A DNA stretch of 64,000 nucleotides from the NCBI GenBank assembly GCA_030248295.1, contig JASANH010001166.1, positions 109,097 through 173,096 of the forward strand, in the 5' to 3' direction. The notes under the pieces are model-generated. The model ran no database searches. It was not told the origin of the DNA and was given only the letters and a program-made list of their open reading frames with translations. The stretch is from Mesodorylaimus sp. YZB2_4. Its lineage: Eukaryota; Nematoda; Enoplea; Dorylaimida; Dorylaimidae. The translations under genes were made by a program, and so were the position numbers. Below are positions 59,998 to 64,000 of the stretch, in pieces (position 1 is the first letter of the stretch; the number at the start of each line of letters is the position of its first letter).

Positions 59998-60157
59998 CCG
60001 GCCTGGTGGGTTTGGCGTCTGCCTCTCACGCCGGGTGCGCAGTTACGGGCGAGTGTTCGACTCGCGGGCCGGTAAATCATTTCGTGTAAAATGTGTCCCT
60101 TCACCCTCAAATGCGCATACGCGTTTGGTGATGTGGTAAAACATAAACACGAACATG
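59998..60157 (+). repeat. tRNA-derived SINE, family 1 variant
   Basis: CCGGCCTGGTGGGTTTGGCG, CGAGTGTTCGACTCGCGGGC and TAAATCATTTCGTG match the 37.0 kb fragment and, more weakly, the SINEs at 35.8 and 57.5 kb. The tail is GGTGATGTGGTAAAACATAA. Confidence 0.6.
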
Positions 60158-60159
60158 AA

Positions 60160-61851
60160 CATGAGGCCTTACCACCGCGCTGAACCCACCTTCATATATT
60201 GCTGAACGCGTGTCTTCTGCTTAGTGCTAGAGCTGCTTAATTATTTTACCTTTTGTACTTGGCCGTCCTGCCTTGGTGTGATCACCAATCCTACTGCTGG
60301 ATGTTAGAACGAGTTCTACATAGAATGTTGTAGAATGTACGAGTATCGAGGCCCCAGACATCATTATTCCTTCGTGATCTGGTGCCTCATAGAAAACATT
60401 GAACCAAGGCAGGTACCGGGTGGCACGAGTGTACCTACGAGGGATGACATAGATATTGCGTCAATGGGCCTCCTCGCTCATCTCGTCAATTTTTCGCCCG
60501 CATAAGAAATATAGTATTTGGGCAAAACCCAAGGCGGGCATGATCCCCACTTGAACGATGTCATTCAATCAGCATGCTGTTCTTCGAGCCAAGAGCCGTT
60601 CGAACCTCCCCTTGTATCATCCAAATATGGCTCCCTCCTGCTTCGATAGAGACTAACTGAATCAGTAGGCCAGTTAGGTACAGAAGACAGCAGAGAATTA
60701 GATTGCTGACTATTTACATAGAGAACGAGCATATCATCTACGAGCTGCATAAAAATTGCCGCACTCCGCATTTGAGCATTAAGAAACCCTCGGCCTGAAA
60801 CTATTTTTACGGGTCGTGAAGCAAAGTGCCAAAATGGAACTGAACCTGGCTGACAAAATAATGTAATAGGGCGGCATAGGGGCCGGTGGAGAAGGCAGTG
60901 TATCTGGTTGCCTTTTTTGGTCGACGCTCCTTTAGGCGAGGCAAAAACCCGTCAAGTTGATGTCTCTGGCTTCTCTGGAGGGTTTCTGAGACCATCCCCT
61001 CCCCGCGGCATGTTCTCCAACGGACTGATAGGTATTCAGCTAAGCACAATACCTAAGCCACGTGCATTTCTCCCATCTACAGGTGACCTTGGACATGTGG
61101 CTCGAGATGGAGCAGACTGATGAACATTGGACGGACATCCGTTGGGAGGCCAGGGGAAATTTCATGCCAGCTGCAGGCATCTGAAGTCATGGCAATGTGA
61201 GGGGTAGCCTGTAGTGTCAGGGCAAAGGGCAAATACAATGGCACCACTGAACAGGCACTGCAGTTCCTATCCTGCCATCGGTACTTGTGTGACCAGTGAC
61301 TTAAATTGGCAATATCAGTACGCATCTGGTAGTGGACAAGGGCGACAGTATGCAGTTTCATTTAAGTTCTGTGAGGTGTCAGAAGTGCTGACTGGTGGAG
61401 CGGCTTCTACATGCGCCCCAGCATCCAGCCAAATATCGTTTCAGTAGATAACTTATTTGAGCAGAGTTCTCCAAGCTAGCCTTTGCAGTAGATGTCTGCA
61501 CTCGCAATCAGTAGGTTAGCAATTATGGCTGTGTATGTGACCCATGACATGTGTCCTTTCTAATCGCACCCGGAATAGACACCTTAAATAATTATAAGTG
61601 GCTGGGTTTCATCTGTCTGCACCAGACACCACCAGCGCACCAGACAGCCGAGCCCAATTTTGGAATCGTCACCTTTCGGTCACACGTTCAGGCCGAAGTC
61701 AGACGGCAAATTAGGCAAGGCAAGAGACAGAGTGACGAAAGCGATTGGCTAATGAGTTCAAATGAGGCGAAAGTGATCAGGTCAGACAGACTGTCTATAA
61801 ACTCAGCGCGAGCGAGACGTATAATAAGGACCGTATGCGTCATCAGAATAG
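60160..61851. other. Gene-free stretch
   Basis: No supported gene. The short open frames lack domains and splice sites. The part nearest 61850 is the upstream region of the secreted-peptide gene. Confidence 0.35.
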
Positions 61852-61859
61852 TATATAAG
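61852..61859 (+). promoter_or_regulatory. TATA box candidate for the secreted-peptide gene
   Basis: TATATAAG followed by GC-rich sequence lies 281 bp before the ATG at 62133. Start of transcription near 61885 would leave a 5' exon that splices to the acceptor TTTCTTTCAG ending at 62114. Confidence 0.4.
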
Positions 61860-62132
61860 GCCCTGGCAGAGAAGAGCGAGCCGATGGCCGTGGTTTGTTA
61901 AGGTTGCCAAGAGCTCCTTATTAGGTTGGCTGAATGATAGCTACTTCGGGTGACTTGGCTAACGGCGAGGAAAGCGAGTGCTGACCGTCGCAGTGCCTCC
62001 ACCCGGTTCCTGTGATAGCCTCGGCCCGAGTGAGCTCTTTGGTTCGTCCATCCACTCCTAGTGCGCGACAGAAGTCCAGTGGCAGGTCATAACCACGTGC
62101 TGTATTTCTTTCAGCATCCAATTCGCTCAATC

Positions 62133-62555
62133 ATGATCGCTTTGCTCGTCTTGCTCGTCAGCATTGGCAGTGCATTGGCTGCGACAGAATTCACTGAGCA
62201 TGGGCACGCCATGTTCTCAGAAGTAAGAATCACATAAAATTGCCAGTGTGACATTTTTTGACCATCCTAAATTTAGGATAAGCGTGAACCGGCTGCTGAC
62301 CAAGGGCCAGCTTTTCTAAGCCGCTTGGCTGCCGAGGACGATGGTGAAGCCCGAACATGCGTGATTGAAATCCCCGAAGTAAGTCAGGCCTCTTCTACCT
62401 TAAGTGAAGACATAATATTGAGGGCAGGGCGGATACTGTAGATTCGTAATTTCTAGACTCGTCGCGTCACCGGTAAATGTATTCGCGTCTTGGGTGGTCG
62501 TCAAGTGTGCCAAGCCCCGCATTATATGGATCCAGTGAATCCCAGTTGCCTATGA
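62133..62555 (+). CDS. Small secreted four-cysteine peptide precursor, unknown family
   Basis: Three phase-0 exons, 62133-62222, 62277-62378 and 62457-62555, each with a clean GTAAG donor or YAG acceptor; 96 aa. Residues 1-17 (MIALLVLLVSIGSALAA) are a typical signal peptide. The middle is acidic with a possible dibasic site (DKR, exon 2 start) and a second one (ETRR, exon 3 start). The C-terminal domain has four cysteines, spaced C-x13-C-x9-C-x12-C, with the motifs GKCIRVLGGRQVC and YMDPVNPSCL at the very end. An acceptor at 62114, 18 bp before the ATG, shows a 5' UTR intron or a trans-splice site. I do not recognise the family. A secreted toxin-like, antimicrobial or hormone-like role would be a guess; only secretion and likely disulphide bonding are supported. 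Confidence 0.75.
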
Positions 62556-63913
62556 AATATCGATGGAAAGCCGCTATTCCTGAGCTTGTGCTTTTCACAG
62601 TCCTTCTGAAGGGTAGCCTGGCAGGGTAGATTATGGTAAAACCATACACTTATGATATAATTGGTAAAATGACGTGCACTTATTATTTATTGGTGTTCCT
62701 TTCAGAAATCCAGTTACTATCAGTCAATGTTGTTTGTGATAATGTAGTACTTTGTAGATCACGCGCACAGTTGGTAGTAAATTAACGGCACAGACGAAGA
62801 GACGGGTTGTAGAGTATCAGGCACAGTTCGCGGTCAGAGGCTGCAATGGCTAACGTATGCTACTGGCCAGTCCAATAACAGATTGGCATTTCAACACTTT
62901 ACCACCCCCCCCCCCTTCAATCTCGATTCAACGGGAAAAATCCCGCATAACCCCCTGACCTCGAAGTGAGAGACGTAGTGAAATTCAGCTAATATGTCGT
63001 CAATGTGCTGTGCAGGCAATACCCATCAATCCAACATCTTATGGCTATGGTGTAGTGCCCATTTATTTCCCAGTACAGTATGTTCTTAAGTCAACCTGCG
63101 TCAACCTGATGTGCTGGTTCTTTGACCAATAACGGCTTCTCAGATCACTGTTTTCTCCATGAGACCCCAACAGCTCTGAAATCAGGGAATATGTTCCTGT
63201 CACCCATGATGCCTGCGTGAATAATAAACTACTGTAATGCTGAGCTATTTCTGGCACAGATGTTAATTTGTAATGTTGGTTTGGCCGAAAGAGGAAGTTC
63301 ATCATTGAATCCGTGTATCCGAAAGAATCCGGCCCCGTGGTGGAAATCTGGGCATTGTACAAGTTTTTAGAAAAAAATTGAATACGTACCTTCACTAATC
63401 AGAAGGCACCGAATTGATTATGCTCGTGCCTAGCTCCTATTTGCGTCACTGTCGTCATTTGGTTAACCAGATCAGTTTCTTTGTCTCGAGTCACGTAATA
63501 AGATTCTTGAAAAACATCTTACGGACAAGCTTCCTTCTTGTTTTCCAGGGAATATTAGGAAAATACCGCCAAGCTAATAAAGAGATCAGTGACAGATCCT
63601 CACGCATGTACGGGAAACTTCCTACATAGCTTGTTCGCTTACACCGCCAGTCCACGTAGTTCGGTTAGAATGTTAGGTAGACTCCGATCGCATGCGTCAT
63701 TCAGGTGTTTTAGCACTTTTAGGACACGGCGTCCAGGGGAAATGAAGATGTGAAATATGTTGTAACCTCCCCAAATACAAGATCACCTGAAGTTTGACTA
63801 GACGACTGTTCATTGTAAAAGCTTTTCAACCCCTACCACTAGCAATCTTACGCCCCTGCACCGCTGTAAACTGTCCATGAATCGATGTCTCTACCGGCAG
63901 TCGATACTCTGGT
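62556..63913. other. Downstream of the peptide gene, no supported gene
   Basis: Includes the poly-C run near 62905. Two exon-like pieces were seen (63016-63080 after TGTGCAG, and 63550-63628 after TTTTCCAG ending in TAG), but their phases do not join to each other or to the peptide gene. Confidence 0.35.
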
Positions 63914-64000
63914 CCATGGTTGAAACATCACCCTGTCGGGTGACGCTCCTAGACGCCGGCTCCCTGCAGAGGAACGATTGCCAGTCGGGCCTCTACACTG
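63914..64000 (+). repeat. Dispersed repeat, copy at window edge
   Basis: CATGGTTGAAACATCACCCT and GGGTGACGCTCC, then GCCGGCTCC.TGCAGAG, match 10624-10710. It runs off the window end. Confidence 0.6.

Noticed and set aside
60565..60771. Minus-strand frame with LVDDMLVLYV, resembling a retroelement RT motif
   Set aside because: Too short, with no neighbouring RT motifs; a chance match cannot be excluded.
63016..63628. Extra exons of the secreted-peptide gene
   Set aside because: The phases do not join, and the peptide gene already ends in a stop after its fourth cysteine.
1..64000. CRISPR array, bacterial operon or phage content
   Set aside because: The repeats are transposon-type and the genes are intron-containing animal genes.

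Overview
The window is nuclear DNA from a multicellular animal. Its genes have many short coding exons with GT/AG introns that range from about 50 bp to several kb. Gene content (SLC29 transporter, UBALD, Unkempt, a UDP-glycosyltransferase with a large 5' exon) and compact exons next to long repeat-filled introns suggest an invertebrate, probably an ecdysozoan such as a nematode or tardigrade. I cannot name the species. No operons, CRISPR arrays, rRNA genes or convincing free-standing tRNA genes were seen.

Four conserved genes could be assembled exon by exon with matching splice phases. (1) An equilibrative nucleoside transporter, + strand, 7102-15782, 11 exons, 491 aa. (2) A UBALD/FAM100-type UBA-like protein, - strand, 20877-16217, 3 exons, 173 aa, convergent with the transporter. 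(3) Unkempt, the CCCH zinc-finger RNA-binding protein, - strand, about 40181-28298, at least 15 coding exons; its first coding exon is not located and its C-terminal RING is reduced. (4) A UDP-glycosyltransferase, - strand, 50773-48137, 3 exons, 524 aa. A fifth, unrecognised gene lies at 62133-62555 (+): three exons encoding a 96-aa secreted peptide with four cysteines. A fragment of another possible gene lies at the left edge (205-575, -).

The rest is mostly transposable-element debris. It includes: a TA-flanked terminal-inverted-repeat element (2124-3226); a 401-bp hAT MITE with a perfect 8-bp target duplication in a transporter intron; nested hAT-like elements (24760-26232 around 24854-25919) with a relative at 53440-54429; LINE 3' fragments (21.5-22.25 kb and 47.0-47.6 kb); a LINE reverse transcriptase split by a Harbinger-derived insertion (42.5-43.6 kb); a dead Tc1-like transposase (44.2-45.2 kb); tRNA-derived SINEs; a LINE zinc-finger tail (58.7-59.2 kb); and a 2300-bp foldback, Mutator-like element with ~374-bp inverted arms and a 9-bp target duplication (55131-57430).

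Layout: 0-7 kb repeats and a possible gene edge; 7-16 kb transporter; 16-21 kb UBALD; 21-28 kb LINE and hAT debris; 28-41 kb Unkempt; 41-48 kb transposon graveyard; 48-51 kb UGT, flanked by diverged direct duplications (45.7-48.0 and 51.3-53.3 kb); 53-60 kb transposons; 61.8-62.6 kb secreted peptide. The genes do not form an evident pathway. The nucleoside transporter and the UGT are both membrane proteins, while Unkempt and UBALD are cytosolic or nuclear regulators.
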